Assembly (NCBI GenBank): GCA_018239985.1
Contig: JAFEGK010000005.1
Span: 1-53,607 of the forward strand
Direction of reading: 5' to 3'
Length of the DNA: 53,607 nucleotides
From: Verrucomicrobiota bacterium
GTDB lineage: Bacteria > Chlamydiota > Chlamydiia > Chlamydiales > Rhabdochlamydiaceae
The translations under genes and the position numbers were made by a program. A model generated the notes under the pieces. It was not told the DNA's origin. It made no database searches and saw only the letters and a list, made by a program, of their open reading frames with translations. This document shows, piece by piece, positions 25,777 through 35,622 of the stretch (positions are counted from its first letter, which is position 1; the number at the start of each line of letters is the position of its first letter).

Positions 25777-26615
25777 GGCCGTTTGGGGAATTTAGAAAAA
25801 TCGGGTTTCTGTTTCTTAAGGAAAGCGCGGTGCCCCTCTTTTGCCTCATCTGACATGTAGTAGAGGAGGGTGGCATTGCCTGCAAGTTCTTGCACGCCCG
25901 TCATCCCGTCGATGTCGGCGTTGAAGGCCGATTTTAGGCACCGTAGTGCTAGCGGTGAATGCTCGAGCATTTGCTCACACCATTCGATCGTCGTCTTTTC
26001 GAGCTCTTCATAGGGGACAACGGCATTGACTAGGCCCATATCGAGCGCCTCTTGTGCAGTATATCGGCCACACATGAACCAAATTTCGCGAGCTTTTTTC
26101 TGACCGACGATCCGAGCGAGAAGCCCAGCGCCATATCCTCCATCAAAGGAGCCAACTTTTGGGCCAGTCTGTCCAAAAATCGCATTATCAGCGCAGATGG
26201 TCAAATCGCAAACTACATGGAGGACGTGTCCACCTCCGATCGCGTATCCAGCGACCATCGCGATTACCGGTTTGGGGCATGAGCGGATTTGCTTTTGCAG
26301 ATCGAGCACATTGAGTCGATCCATCCCTAAGCCGTCTGTGTAGCCTGCATCTCCGCGGATCCGTTGATCGCCTCCCGAGCAAAAGGCCTCTTTCCCTTCA
26401 CCACACAGAATAATGACTCCAATTTTCTCATCCATCCGAGCATCCAAGAGGGCTGCAGACATTTCATCTACCGTAACGGGGCGAAAGGCGTTGCGCACTT
26501 CTGGGCGGTTGATGGTGATCTTGGCTATCCCATCCATTTTGTGGTATTTGATATCCTGAAATTTTTTCACCTCTATCCAAGAAAAGGGGGGAGTGGTGCA
26601 TTCAATAGTGTTCAT
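25773..26615 (-). CDS. menB: 1,4-dihydroxy-2-naphthoyl-CoA synthase MenB
   Basis: Crotonase-fold enzyme that closes the second ring of the naphthoquinone. About 280 residues. Hallmarks are [15 protein letters not shown] near the N-terminus, the oxyanion loops around [11 protein letters not shown] and [20 protein letters not shown], and [14 protein letters not shown], which is specific to MenB. The ATG at 26615 has an AAGGAG sequence about 8 bases upstream, which decides it over the in-frame TTG at 26618. It overlaps menH by about 14 bases. Confidence 0.97.
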   Translation of the reverse strand: MNTIECTTPPFSWIEVKKFQDIKYHKMDGIAKITINRPEVRNAFRPVTVDEMSAALLDARMDEKIGVIILCGEGKEAFCSGGDQRIRGDAGYTDGLGMDRLNVLDLQKQIRSCPKPVIAMVAGYAIGGGHVLHVVCDLTICADNAIFGQTGPKVGSFDGGYGAGLLARIVGQKKAREIWFMCGRYTAQEALDMGLVNAVVPYEELEKTTIEWCEQMLEHSPLALRCLKSAFNADIDGMTGVQELAGNATLLYYMSDEAKEGHRAFLKKQKPDFSKFPKRP

Positions 26616-27261
26616 CAAGGGCTCCTTTAATGATCATTGCGCAAGCTTTTGGATTTTCTAAATGGACCGCATGGCCTGCATTTTCAACGGTGAAAGTGAC
26701 AAGTTTACGGTATAGCTTGGCATATTTCAAGTCTTCTTTACCATATGCGAAAATTGTGCTGGGAAATATGTCTGAAATGCTTTTTTTCGCGAGGCTATTG
26801 TGCTCTAAGAAATGGGCCAAATGCGAAGGGTTTTGAGTTTTGCGGCGCGCAAGAATGTTTGCAAATTGCGGATGCTTTTTTAAACTATTGAACAGTTCTT
26901 GGTCGTACCATTTTTCTAAAAACAGCTCAAATGGAGCGGTTTTGAGTAGATCAATCCACTTTTGATCACTTTCCCAGCGGGCTCTTTTTTCCTCATCAGT
27001 TTTGAGGCCAGGATGGGCCGAAAAGGCAATGACTCGTCCATAGTTTTGTGGGAAACGGGACTTCAATTCTAATGCAATCCGCCCACCTGCCGAATAGCCA
27101 ATGATGATTTTGGCATTTTGGCACAGATCTTTAATGGCAAGTGCAATATCGGTAGCATTATACGGCAGATTGATACAGGCTTTTTCCACATCCGGAAGAT
27201 GGCTTAAAACTGGATCCCAGTCCTCTTTTTGCCCTAAGAAGCCGTGCAGAAAGAGGAGCAT
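26602..27261 (-). CDS. menH: SHCHC synthase MenH (alpha/beta hydrolase)
   Basis: Removes pyruvate from SEPHCHC to give SHCHC. 219 residues of the alpha/beta-hydrolase fold: oxyanion [10 protein letters not shown] at about 6-15, nucleophile elbow GYSAGG (Ser about residue 57), and the His of [11 protein letters not shown] near the C-terminus. The gene overlaps menD by 28 bases upstream and menB downstream. Its position in the operon supports MenH over a generic esterase. Confidence 0.9.
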   Translation of the reverse strand: MLLFLHGFLGQKEDWDPVLSHLPDVEKACINLPYNATDIALAIKDLCQNAKIIIGYSAGGRIALELKSRFPQNYGRVIAFSAHPGLKTDEEKRARWESDQKWIDLLKTAPFELFLEKWYDQELFNSLKKHPQFANILARRKTQNPSHLAHFLEHNSLAKKSISDIFPSTIFAYGKEDLKYAKLYRKLVTFTVENAGHAVHLENPKACAMIIKGALDEHY

Positions 27262-28874
27262 AGCTGATTTTTCACCTGGTTATCGATCTGTTTGTGAAGT
27301 GCCAAGTTCTCCTGGCGATTTGTCTTGATTTCGATGAGACAAGAGTCTTCGGTTTTAAGCGCCTCGCCAAGTTCGGCGGGCGTAAGGGGGGTGCAATAGG
27401 GCAAGCCAAATAATTCTGCTGCTTTTTCAAACTGCCACTGATGTGCTGCCGCAAAATAGGTGTCGAGTAGATCTTTCCTTTCCCCAATTGCAATGAAAGA
27501 AAAAATGCCACCGCCCCCATTGTTAACCACAATCAGCTTGACCGGATGCTTGGTCTTTTTCAGTTGGGCAAGAGAATTGAGATCGTGCAAAAAAGTCTGA
27601 TCTCCAATCACTGCAATCAGAGGCATGTGGTGGGCAATCCCGGCGCAAGTGGCGATATTGCCGTCAATTCCAGAGAGACCTCGGTTGGCAAAAATCGGCC
27701 CACGGGGCTTTTTGGGAAAGAAAAACATCTCCCCGTCCCGAATCGGCATGCTATTGGCAATAAACAGCGCAGTCGGATGATTCTCCAACTCTTTGAATAT
27801 GCTCGGCTCTGTGAGAATGTCTGTGTCGATTTCGGGTGAGATAGAATAGTCGAACCATCCCTTCCGATTTTCGAGGGATTGGCTCACTTTCTCACAGAAA
27901 AATTGTGGCTCGCAGATGACCCTATCTGTGACGCAGTGGAGTGGATCGCAACGGTTTGCGTGCGGGGCCACATGGATCACCCGTTCTTGCTGAGCTTCCC
28001 AAAGCATCACAAATTTAGAGACTAAAGCATCGCCAAAATGGAGCACTGCATCGACTTTGAGCTCAGGAAGTGACTTGATAATGTGATGGTAGTAGGGGAC
28101 AACGTGGGGGCTAGCCAGATGCCGATGAGAAGAATTGATGTCGGCGAAAATGGGCCAGCCAAGTTTTTCAGCCAGCAGATCAACGGCTTTGCAGCTCCCA
28201 TTTGCCCCGAGGATGATCACCCCTTTTTCGATTTCTCCGAGAGTAGACGACCATTTTTCAATTTGGGACTCATTTAAGGTGACCTCGGGCATCGTATAGG
28301 AGGGGGCGATAAGTGATTTGGCTTGTGCTGGAGCCTCATTAAAAAAGGGCTCGGCGAAGGGGCAATTGAGCTGAACCGGCCCTTTGATCGGGTAGGTCGA
28401 CTGGCTAACTAGCTGGGCAATCGTAGTCGCCAGAAATTGCTCTGGCAGTTTGGTCGTCGGCGTGGGAAGATCGAAAAAGTAGTTCACCGAATCGGCAAAA
28501 ATCTTGATCTGATCGCAGGTCTGATTGGCCATTACGTCGCGCAGCTCGGCAGGACGATCGGAGGTGAGAATAATCAGCGGGACATGGGCATATTTCGCCT
28601 CCATGATTGCAGGGAGCAAATTTCCAAGAGCTGTTCCCGAAGTGACGATCACCGCGGCCGGTTTGCCAGATGCTTTGGCATACCCTAAGGCGTGAAAAGC
28701 ACTGCCCCGCTCATCAAAATGGACAAAAGAGGTCACATCGGGATTCTCTGCTACAGCCATCGTCAAAGGAGTCGAGCGCGATCCTGGGGAGAGGCAAAAA
28801 TAGGTGACCCCTTGCTGGACGAGTTGATCGACAATCGTTTTGCCCCACTCGGTTGTTAACTGACCGTTTTGCAT
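27234..28874 (-). CDS. menD: SEPHCHC synthase MenD
   Basis: Thiamine-diphosphate enzyme that joins isochorismate and 2-oxoglutarate to make SEPHCHC. About 546 residues in the three-domain TPP layout. Visible are LSPGSRSTPL (about 30-39), DERGSAFHALGYAKASGKPA with the catalytic Glu, TSGTALGNLLPA, SDRPAELRD, the middle domain, and the TPP-binding segment GDQTFLHDLNSLAQL. The ATG at 28874 has GGAGG 5 bases upstream and is clearly better than the in-frame ATG at 28886. It overlaps the menF 3' end by about 19 bases. Confidence 0.97.
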   Translation of the reverse strand: MQNGQLTTEWGKTIVDQLVQQGVTYFCLSPGSRSTPLTMAVAENPDVTSFVHFDERGSAFHALGYAKASGKPAAVIVTSGTALGNLLPAIMEAKYAHVPLIILTSDRPAELRDVMANQTCDQIKIFADSVNYFFDLPTPTTKLPEQFLATTIAQLVSQSTYPIKGPVQLNCPFAEPFFNEAPAQAKSLIAPSYTMPEVTLNESQIEKWSSTLGEIEKGVIILGANGSCKAVDLLAEKLGWPIFADINSSHRHLASPHVVPYYHHIIKSLPELKVDAVLHFGDALVSKFVMLWEAQQERVIHVAPHANRCDPLHCVTDRVICEPQFFCEKVSQSLENRKGWFDYSISPEIDTDILTEPSIFKELENHPTALFIANSMPIRDGEMFFFPKKPRGPIFANRGLSGIDGNIATCAGIAHHMPLIAVIGDQTFLHDLNSLAQLKKTKHPVKLIVVNNGGGGIFSFIAIGERKDLLDTYFAAAHQWQFEKAAELFGLPYCTPLTPAELGEALKTEDSCLIEIKTNRQENLALHKQIDNQVKNQLCSSFCTAS

Positions 28875-30106
28875 AGATTCCTCCACAGAGATGTTTTATG
28901 CTCAAGCTCCTCCCATTCTTTGCTTGGCACTGAACCTGCCACAATACCAGTTCCGGCAAAAAGGTGGAGAGCATTTTCTTTGACCAGAGCCGAGCGGATT
29001 CCAACGGCGAACTCTGCAGTTTGCTGAGAAACAAATCCAAGTGGCGAAGCATACCACCCCCGTTCGAACGGCTCAAACTGTAGCAGATGCTCAAGGGCGC
29101 TGCGGCGGGGCAAGCCTCCCATGGCGGCGGTGGGGTGCAAGGCGGCTAGAATTTGGGCATCGGAAGAATTAGGGAGTAATTCGGCCACAAAGGGGTTATG
29201 AAGATGCTGCACATTGGGTGTTTTAATCACATCATCGGTCTCATTATGGGTAATTGTACTGCAATGGGGCTTTAACCCTTCGAAAATTGAGGTTTTAACA
29301 AAGTTAAACTCACTGCGTTCCTTCGTGTTATCCAACAACTCTTTTTCTAATTGGAGATCCTCTTCTGCGGTCTGTCCCCGTTTGCGGGTTCCGGCGATTG
29401 CCTCGGTCCAAAGCTTGCGTCCTTCCCGACGATAGAGCCTCTCCGGTGTGACGCCGATGAATGTTGACCTCTTTGACAACTGAATCGCAAAGCGGATTCC
29501 CCCTTTGGCTTGCATTTTTGAAAGAAGTTGGAAAGGATTGATTAAAGATGAGCAGATATGGGTAGAACGGCGCGCCATCACCACCTTGTCAAAGGTTTGA
29601 CCTTGAATTTCAGTGAGTGCTTTTTCAATAAGCGCCGTCCAAATCTCCTGCGAAGGAAAGTGCTCGCTCTTTTGGATATCGACCTGGCTCGTTGAAAAAT
29701 AGGCTGGGGCGATCTGAATCTCTTCTACAGCTCCATTCAACGCATGAGAAATCAATTCCACCTGTTGACCTTGACGCACTAACTCGTATTTGGGAAGGAA
29801 AAACGCACACCTAGGAAACTCTTCCCACAATGAATCTTTGGCTGTAGAATTTGGGGAAAAGGCGTGGCCACCCCAAAGACTGGCGGGTGAGTCATTGCCT
29901 GAATCGAATTGAGGCACTTCGTCAAGGTCGAGTAAGCTGCCGACAGCTACTACTTCAAGGGCGTCCCGCCCTTTCCAGTAGAATTTTGGACCTAGTTCCA
30001 TAGAATCGAGCCACGCGAGTAGATCTAGAGAAGGAGTGAGCCGTTTTCGAGCCATCCGATGAAAGTATCTCTCACCATTTAGGCATAATGTGAAAGAATC
30101 GACCAT
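28856..30106 (-). CDS. menF: Isochorismate synthase MenF
   Basis: First committed step of the classical menaquinone route: chorismate to isochorismate. 416 residues of the chorismate-binding family. The conserved C-terminal half contains FIGVTPERLYRR, EAIAGTRKRGQTAEED, LHPTAAMGGLPRR, and FERGWYASPLGF. The N-terminal 150 or so residues are divergent, as usual in MenF. A strong AGGAGG lies 6 bases ahead of the ATG at 30106. It heads the operon menF-D-H-B-A-C-E, whose genes all overlap. The about 95-base AT-rich gap to the next gene upstream, on the opposite strand, must hold the operon promoter, but I cannot pick one with confidence. Confidence 0.96.
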   Translation of the reverse strand: MVDSFTLCLNGERYFHRMARKRLTPSLDLLAWLDSMELGPKFYWKGRDALEVVAVGSLLDLDEVPQFDSGNDSPASLWGGHAFSPNSTAKDSLWEEFPRCAFFLPKYELVRQGQQVELISHALNGAVEEIQIAPAYFSTSQVDIQKSEHFPSQEIWTALIEKALTEIQGQTFDKVVMARRSTHICSSLINPFQLLSKMQAKGGIRFAIQLSKRSTFIGVTPERLYRREGRKLWTEAIAGTRKRGQTAEEDLQLEKELLDNTKERSEFNFVKTSIFEGLKPHCSTITHNETDDVIKTPNVQHLHNPFVAELLPNSSDAQILAALHPTAAMGGLPRRSALEHLLQFEPFERGWYASPLGFVSQQTAEFAVGIRSALVKENALHLFAGTGIVAGSVPSKEWEELEHKTSLWRNLCKTVS

Positions 30107-30202
30107 GATTAACCTCCTGAACCCTAGTATGTAATAATCATAGTGAAAAAACTTATTTTTTATAATTAAAAAATTTCTAAAATAAGATCTGGGAGGGGGC
30201 TA

Positions 30203-30592
30203 ATGCTTAATAGGGACAATTTGAAATTATTCCGAGAACATCAGATCGAAGAGCTGCTGCTCAACGCCCATTTCGAATGCGAATCGGGGATCGATCTCAT
30301 AGACGAGTACTTTGCCGTTGAGTCATCCCTCGACCTCATTACCCAGTATGCTGAGAAGTTGCTAAGCGAAATCAGCGACAGTCAGACACGTGCGGCTATC
30401 TTACGCAACTTGAGCGATTGCATCATCGTCAAATCTCAATATGAGAAAAAAAGCCTCATAGGGAAAATCAAGAAGAGCCTGGCCAAAGTTGGGATTGACT
30501 TCGGAAAAAACCGGGAAATTCGCCGTGCTGAAGCCCTGATCCATACCGCCCACTCGCTTAATGGCAGCTTCGGGGCGACAGATATTAATTAA
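30203..30592 (+). CDS. Unrecognised small acidic helical protein
   Basis: 129 residues, mostly helical and charged, with no signal peptide, membrane segment or known motif that I can recognise. The ATG has a GGGAGGGGG purine run about 4-12 bases ahead of it, and a TATAAT at 30161-30166 fits a promoter. The good ribosome binding site and clean reading frame make it a real gene. It sits divergent from menF and convergent with typA. Function unknown. Confidence 0.65.
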   Translation: MLNRDNLKLFREHQIEELLLNAHFECESGIDLIDEYFAVESSLDLITQYAEKLLSEISDSQTRAAILRNLSDCIIVKSQYEKKSLIGKIKKSLAKVGIDFGKNREIRRAEALIHTAHSLNGSFGATDIN

Positions 30593-30657
30593 CTTTGGCC
30601 AGAAAAGTCATCCTTCTTCGAAATAACCCCGTGGCTTACATTTGCCTCTTCAGATTT

Positions 30658-32469
30658 CTATTTTCCCCGCTTACGGTCGATCTCTTTGAGGAGCCGTTTG
30701 CGCAGGCGGATGTAATTAGGCGTCACTTCGATCAGTTCGTCATTTTCGATGAAATCGATCGCCTGCTCCAGCGTGAATTGACGCGCAGGTGTTAGGACGA
30801 CGTTTTCATCGTGGCCAGACGCCCGGACGTTGGTCAGCTGCTTTTCTTTTGTGACGTTGATCAGAAGGTCGTTATCGCGGCTGTTTTCACCGACAATCAT
30901 CCCTTCATAGACTTCATCACCAGGTTTGACAAAAAGGGTTCCACGGTCTTGCAGATTGAAGCAAGCGTAGGGTGTGGTTTTTCCGCCGCTCATCGAAACG
31001 AGTGAGCCTTGTATGCGCCCTGGGATTTCCCCTTTCCATGGACCAAAGTGGTCGAAAACGGCTGTAAGGATTCCGAGGCCACGTGTTTGGGTCATGAATT
31101 GGTTGCGGTAACCCATCAGGCCGCGGGTCGGGATGAGGAATTCGATAGTTGTGATGTTGTGCTCGTTAGTATTGAGCGATTGCATTTCCCCTTTGCGACG
31201 AGACAGCTCTTCGATGATCCGCCCAGAGTATTGTTCGGGTACTTCGATGTGTGCAGATTCGTAGGGCTCGAGGGTTTGCCCATTTTCTTCTTTGGTAATG
31301 ACCTGCGGCTTGGAGACGGTAAATTCGTAGCCTTCCCGGCGCATCGCTTCGATAAGAACAGCGAGGTGAAGTTCTCCACGTCCAGAGACCCGCATTGCAT
31401 CTTCTCGTCCTTTGAGCTCCTCGATTTTGAGCGAAATATTGGCTCGTCTTTCTTGATGGAGACGGTCGCGCAGTTTGTTCATAGTGACGTGCTTGCCATC
31501 TTTCCCAGCGAATGGGCCGTTGTTGACCAAAATTTCGACAGAGAGGGTTGGCTCTGCTAGAGAAATCGGAGGGAGTTGGACGATATGCTCAGGTGAGCAG
31601 AGGGTGTCGCCAATCATGATTTCAGGGATTCCAGCGATGTTGACGATATCGCCGACGCCGGCCTCTTCCATCTCGACTTTTTTCAGGCCATGGTAGCCCT
31701 CAATTCGGGTTACTTTGTGTTGCGTGGGATGCCCTTCGGTGTTGACGCGGGTGATCGTTTCTCCTTTGCGCACTTTTCCTTCCAAGATGCGGCCGCAAGC
31801 TTGACGTCCAACGAAATCGTCGTAGGAAAGGGTGCTCGCCTGCATGAGGAAGGGGAGGCTCATATTTCCTGGTGGGGCCGGGACCGCTTCGATGATCATC
31901 TGAAATAGCGGAGCCATGTCCTTTCGTTCATCGTTGAGATTGCGGGTGGCAAATCCTGAGAGGCCGGAGGCGTAAACCACTTTAAAGTCTAGCTGCTCGT
32001 CGGTTGCACCGAGCTCGACGAAGAGGTCGAAGGTGAGATTGAGGGCCCGGTCCGAGTCGGCGCCGGGGCGGTCGATTTTATTTAGGACGACGATCGGTTT
32101 CAGGCCGAATTTGAGGGCCTGGGAAAGGACGAAGCGGGTTTGGGGCATCGGCCCTTCGTTCGCATCTACGAGGAGGAGGACCGAATTGACCATGCCTAGG
32201 ACCCGTTCGACTTCTCCAGAGAAGTCGGAGTGGCCTGGGGTGTCAATAATATTAATTTTATAATCGTGATAGAAAATGCTGGTGTGCTTGGCAAAAATCG
32301 TGATGCCCCGCTCCTTTTCTTGGTCATAGCTATCCATGACCCGTTCGGCGACAAGCTCGTTGTCTCGAAAGATATTTGATTGTTTTAGGAGGCTGTCGAG
32401 CATGGTGGTTTTCCCATGGTCGATGTGAGCGATGATGGCAATATTGCGAATCTTTTCTGGCTGATACAT
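30658..32469 (-). CDS. typA: Ribosome-associated GTPase TypA/BipA
   Basis: Translational GTPase related to EF-G that acts in ribosome assembly and stress. 603 residues: G1 AHIDHGKTT (about 14-22), G3 DTPGHSDF, G4 NKID, then domain II, domains III and V like EF-G ([12 protein letters not shown]), and the BipA-specific C-terminal domain (about 480-600, ending in [12 protein letters not shown]). It is of normal length. It is divergent from mgtE, with about 100 bases between the starts. Confidence 0.98.
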   Translation of the reverse strand: MYQPEKIRNIAIIAHIDHGKTTMLDSLLKQSNIFRDNELVAERVMDSYDQEKERGITIFAKHTSIFYHDYKINIIDTPGHSDFSGEVERVLGMVNSVLLLVDANEGPMPQTRFVLSQALKFGLKPIVVLNKIDRPGADSDRALNLTFDLFVELGATDEQLDFKVVYASGLSGFATRNLNDERKDMAPLFQMIIEAVPAPPGNMSLPFLMQASTLSYDDFVGRQACGRILEGKVRKGETITRVNTEGHPTQHKVTRIEGYHGLKKVEMEEAGVGDIVNIAGIPEIMIGDTLCSPEHIVQLPPISLAEPTLSVEILVNNGPFAGKDGKHVTMNKLRDRLHQERRANISLKIEELKGREDAMRVSGRGELHLAVLIEAMRREGYEFTVSKPQVITKEENGQTLEPYESAHIEVPEQYSGRIIEELSRRKGEMQSLNTNEHNITTIEFLIPTRGLMGYRNQFMTQTRGLGILTAVFDHFGPWKGEIPGRIQGSLVSMSGGKTTPYACFNLQDRGTLFVKPGDEVYEGMIVGENSRDNDLLINVTKEKQLTNVRASGHDENVVLTPARQFTLEQAIDFIENDELIEVTPNYIRLRKRLLKEIDRKRGK

Positions 32470-32522
32470 GATTAATACTTCTAGTGGCTGTTATATGACT
32501 AACACTATAAAGAAAGATAGGA

Positions 32523-32551
32523 TTGAAAAGAAGCATCTTTTTTGGTATAGT
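32523..32551 (+). promoter_or_regulatory. Candidate promoter of mgtE
   Basis: TTGAAA (32523-32528), 17-base spacer, TATAGT (32546-32551). The predicted 5' leader is only about 15 bases and carries the GAGGGGG Shine-Dalgarno sequence, so there is no room for a magnesium riboswitch. Confidence 0.65.
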
Positions 32552-32573
32552 ATGACAAGTTGAGGGGGTGTAT

Positions 32574-33998
32574 ATGGATTATTTTAATCATCAATCTAAT
32601 CTTTTATCAGATGTTGATGATATCCTCATTGAAAAGCTCGAAAAGGCTCTCCATAAGCCAACTCAGGCTGTTGTAGTTCATGATGTAGCCAAGATTGCTG
32701 CTGAGCATTCAGGGGTCGATCTGGCGATCGCCGCCTCCCGGCTTCCTCCCTATGCTAGAGCTGTTTTATTTCAAAATTGCAGTACTACCGAAGAGCAAAT
32801 TAAGTTTTTAATTAACACCGATAGCAGCACCCGAATCGCTGTTTTTAGAGAGGTCACTGATGAGGAAATCATCAGTGTCATCGAGCAGATGCCCCCAGAC
32901 GAGGCCGTCGAGGTTCTCGATGATCTTTCGGAGCGTAGGTATCGTAAGGTCATCGAAAGTCTCGAGCCAAGCAAGGCGATGCGGATTAAGGAGATTCAGA
33001 AGAATGCCCGGAATACGGCTGGCCGACTGATGACCAATGAATTTTTTGCCTTTTCGATGGACGCGACAATTGGGCAGGTGGGTGTTACCATTCGGAATAA
33101 TCCAGGGATCGATTTGACCCGTCGCATTTTTGTTCTAAATCAAGAAGGGGAATTGCAGGGTTACGTGCCGGCGAGGAATTTAATTATCAATTCCTCTGAT
33201 CTGCCCCTTAAGCAGGTAATGCGCCCAATTTTGCATAAGGTAACTGTCGATGTCCCACGCGAAGAAGTTGTAGACATCGTCGAGCGTTATAAAATTAGTG
33301 CGTTGCCGGTGGTCGATGGGCAAGATCGACTGGTTGGAGTGATTACTTATGAAGATGTGCTTGATGCGATGGAGGACATTCTCGATGAAACCATCGGTAG
33401 TGTTGCCGGGACAAGTGAAAAGGTGTGGGAGCACGAGTCGTTCTTCAAGAGGTTTTTGTCTCGTAGTCCGTGGTTGATTGTGACGCTGTGTGCTGGTCTA
33501 ATCAATGTAGGGGTAATGTCTTCTTTTGAGAGATTTGAAAAGGGGATGCTGACGTTTGCCATTTTTTTTGTTCCGCTGATTACTGGGATGTCTGGAAATA
33601 TCGGTGTCCAATGTTCGACAGTACTGGTGCGCAGTATGGCTTTGGGGCAGATGACTCCGGGTAATCGACGTCACGCTATCAAAAGGGAGCTTTTGATGGG
33701 GCTCACGGGGGGGGTGATTTTTGGCACTTTATGTGGTCTGATCATCAACTTCATGAACTTTACTGGTATGGCTGAGGTGACTGCAAGCCCTGTTGCGATT
33801 GGGCTGATTGTCAGCATGGGGCTAGTGGGCGCTTGCTTAGCAGGGACCGTTTTGGGGGTCTTTTCTCCGTTCTTTTTCATGAGAGTGGGGGTCGACCCAG
33901 CAGTTGCCTCTGGGCCTATTATTACCGCGTTTAATGACTTTTTATCGATGACAATTTATTTTTTAATTGCCATGGGAATGAGTACGTTAATTTTATGA
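32574..33998 (+). CDS. mgtE: Magnesium transporter MgtE
   Basis: Dimeric Mg2+ channel of the inner membrane, gated by cytoplasmic Mg2+. About 474 residues: N domain of acidic helices (about 20-140, with MPPDEAVEVLDDLSERR), two CBS domains (about 145-275), a linking helix, and five membrane segments (about 295-470) that include the pore sequence PLITGMSGNIGVQCSTV. The ATG at 32574, 5 bases after a GAGGGGG, is preferred to the GTG at 32568, which lies inside the binding site. Its stop overlaps the start of the next gene (ATGA), coupling it to the tandem membrane-protein family. Confidence 0.96.
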   Translation: MDYFNHQSNLLSDVDDILIEKLEKALHKPTQAVVVHDVAKIAAEHSGVDLAIAASRLPPYARAVLFQNCSTTEEQIKFLINTDSSTRIAVFREVTDEEIISVIEQMPPDEAVEVLDDLSERRYRKVIESLEPSKAMRIKEIQKNARNTAGRLMTNEFFAFSMDATIGQVGVTIRNNPGIDLTRRIFVLNQEGELQGYVPARNLIINSSDLPLKQVMRPILHKVTVDVPREEVVDIVERYKISALPVVDGQDRLVGVITYEDVLDAMEDILDETIGSVAGTSEKVWEHESFFKRFLSRSPWLIVTLCAGLINVGVMSSFERFEKGMLTFAIFFVPLITGMSGNIGVQCSTVLVRSMALGQMTPGNRRHAIKRELLMGLTGGVIFGTLCGLIINFMNFTGMAEVTASPVAIGLIVSMGLVGACLAGTVLGVFSPFFFMRVGVDPAVASGPIITAFNDFLSMTIYFLIAMGMSTLIL

Positions 33999-34654
33999 GT
34001 ATTCAAACAATAGAATCACGTAGTTGGAGTCCTACCAAAATCCGAAAGCCGTTTATCAAACCGGTGATTAAGGCTTTGGACTGGGCTGAGCTGATTAGAG
34101 GCGCCCTCCCGAAGCTGGCGAAGGATTCCCGCAAGGTGTTGAAGCATTTTTGCAATGGCTTAGGGGTATTGGATCTGCCCACTAAGGGGGTAAAACTGCT
34201 TAAATCCTTTACAGTGGCCTGTGAGGGGGCTTCTATAGGGGAGAGGGCTGTTGCTTCTATTAGGGCTCTAAATCATTCTACCTCGATTGTGGGGCTTTCA
34301 GCCGGTGCTGTGGAGGTGATGCATGAGACGGGGCTGGTAACTCTTTCTGCCTCTCAATTATTGATGATCAATATGTTTGGTTTCATCTGCAGCTTTGTTC
34401 TAGTGATAAAGAGTCTGGCAGATATCAATAAAACTTTTAATATAATCACCTATGAGAAGCTTTGGAGTCGAAATTTTAATTCAAATTTTTTATTGTTAGT
34501 AAACAAAATTTGCAGACTGGCTCTTGGTCTATTTGCAATGGGATTTTTTGTTTTCGGCGCAGAATTTACTGCCGCTCCTTATCTTTTATTAGGTCTTTCA
34601 AGTTCTAGTTTGATTTTATCAATAGCTAGAAAATCTTATAACTATATCATTTAA
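33995..34654 (+). CDS. Tandem paralogous bilobed membrane protein, copy 1
   Basis: 219 residues. A basic N-terminal part with a short amphipathic region (about 15-75) is followed by two long hydrophobic hairpins (about 95-145 and 160-212). It is similar in layout and in local motifs (for example KALDWAELIRGALPKL against YALRWTEIAVTALGEI of copy 2) to the two downstream genes. It is translationally coupled to mgtE by ATGA. Paired hydrophobic hairpins of this size are the hallmark of chlamydial inclusion membrane (Inc) proteins, so an Inc-like role is possible; there is no signal peptide. No enzyme motif is visible. The 5' part is GC-richer than the AT-rich 3' part. Confidence 0.7.
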   Translation: MSIQTIESRSWSPTKIRKPFIKPVIKALDWAELIRGALPKLAKDSRKVLKHFCNGLGVLDLPTKGVKLLKSFTVACEGASIGERAVASIRALNHSTSIVGLSAGAVEVMHETGLVTLSASQLLMINMFGFICSFVLVIKSLADINKTFNIITYEKLWSRNFNSNFLLLVNKICRLALGLFAMGFFVFGAEFTAAPYLLLGLSSSSLILSIARKSYNYII

Positions 34655-34689
34655 ATATATTTTGTAATTCCATTTTATTATTATTTTGC

Positions 34690-34695
34690 TATAAT
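34690..34695 (+). promoter_or_regulatory. Candidate extended -10 promoter of copy 2
   Basis: tgctataat provides TGnTATAAT, with TATAAT at 34690-34695. The start ATG is 28 bases downstream, with an AAGG ahead of it. A good -35 box is not obvious. Confidence 0.4.
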
Positions 34696-34722
34696 TAAGG
34701 TTATATTAAGATAAGGTTAATT

Positions 34723-35550
34723 ATGTCATCGCAAATTAAAGATGCCGTAGGGGATCCTTTTGTCGTTAGCTCTGTTCAAAAGCAGGCTGAAGATCCTCCT
34801 GAGCTTACTCAGACTGCAAATAAGGTGGCAAAATTGCCTACCGTTGTTGAGGTCGCAGTTGATTATTTTCAGACCCCTGAAGGGTTGCGAGAGCTTGTGG
34901 TTGAGCCCGCGGTCTACGCTTTGCGTTGGACAGAGATCGCGGTAACGGCTTTAGGTGAAATTGTCAAAGGGCCTCAAAAAATATTTGAAAGTGCTGCCCA
35001 TTTGCTTCTGTGGGCCGAGCTGCCTGCTCAGATTCTCAAATTGGGAAAATCTGTCGTAAAATTTTGTGAATGTCTGGGTAATAAAGCTTTTGTCTTAGCT
35101 GCTGATAAGGCTGCAAAAGTCTATGTCAATGCGACCTTCTTGACAGGTCTTGTCGCAGATGCGGTGACCCTTTTATATCATGAGAATGTCATCGCTCTTT
35201 CCAGTGCTGCACTGACCGCTTTGCAGGTGTTAGGATTTTTGGGTGGTTTTGCTCTTTTTATCAACGCTGCGCGTGGGATAAAAAAAGAAATAGGCAAGTT
35301 GATGGAAAGTGAGCCTTGGACTCCAAAATTTAACTTGTCATTGATCCGTTTAGTTTCTAAAGTCGTCATGGCGGTTGCGGCAATATTCACGATGGTAGCC
35401 TTTTTTGTCACCTGTGCCTATCTCTCCTGGCTTGTCCTGATGTTTTCCTCCGTTTTGTTGTTGCTGACGGTGGTGGCCTATTTCTATGAGAAAACCCACT
35501 TCCCAGATAAGGCTAACGGGCAGATCTCTGGTCAGTCTCAGGTAAAGTAA
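34723..35550 (+). CDS. Tandem paralogous bilobed membrane protein, copy 2
   Basis: 275 residues, the longest of the three. N-terminal soluble part (1-55), then the segment TPEGLRELVVEPAVYALRWT (about 51-70), shared with TPTGIQNMVIRPAVHGLRAT of copy 3, and two hydrophobic pairs (about 145-190 and 205-250). The motif MESEPWTPKFNLSLIRLVSK (about 200-219) matches IHNEPWSAPFNLALINLVGK in copy 3. The third pair of motifs, YFYEKTHFP against HFYEKIHIP, is near the end. These matches leave no doubt that copies 2 and 3 arose by duplication. Inc-like topology. Function unknown. Confidence 0.75.
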   Translation: MSSQIKDAVGDPFVVSSVQKQAEDPPELTQTANKVAKLPTVVEVAVDYFQTPEGLRELVVEPAVYALRWTEIAVTALGEIVKGPQKIFESAAHLLLWAELPAQILKLGKSVVKFCECLGNKAFVLAADKAAKVYVNATFLTGLVADAVTLLYHENVIALSSAALTALQVLGFLGGFALFINAARGIKKEIGKLMESEPWTPKFNLSLIRLVSKVVMAVAAIFTMVAFFVTCAYLSWLVLMFSSVLLLLTVVAYFYEKTHFPDKANGQISGQSQVK

Positions 35551-35622
35551 TTACTTGTGTTTTCAATTTAGTTTATTATTTTAAGTTAATTGCAAATGCA
35601 TTATAATAATACTGGTGATATT

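Noticed and set aside
32470-32573. Magnesium riboswitch ahead of mgtE
   Set aside because: The good promoter leaves a leader of only about 15 bases, and no M-box motif is visible.
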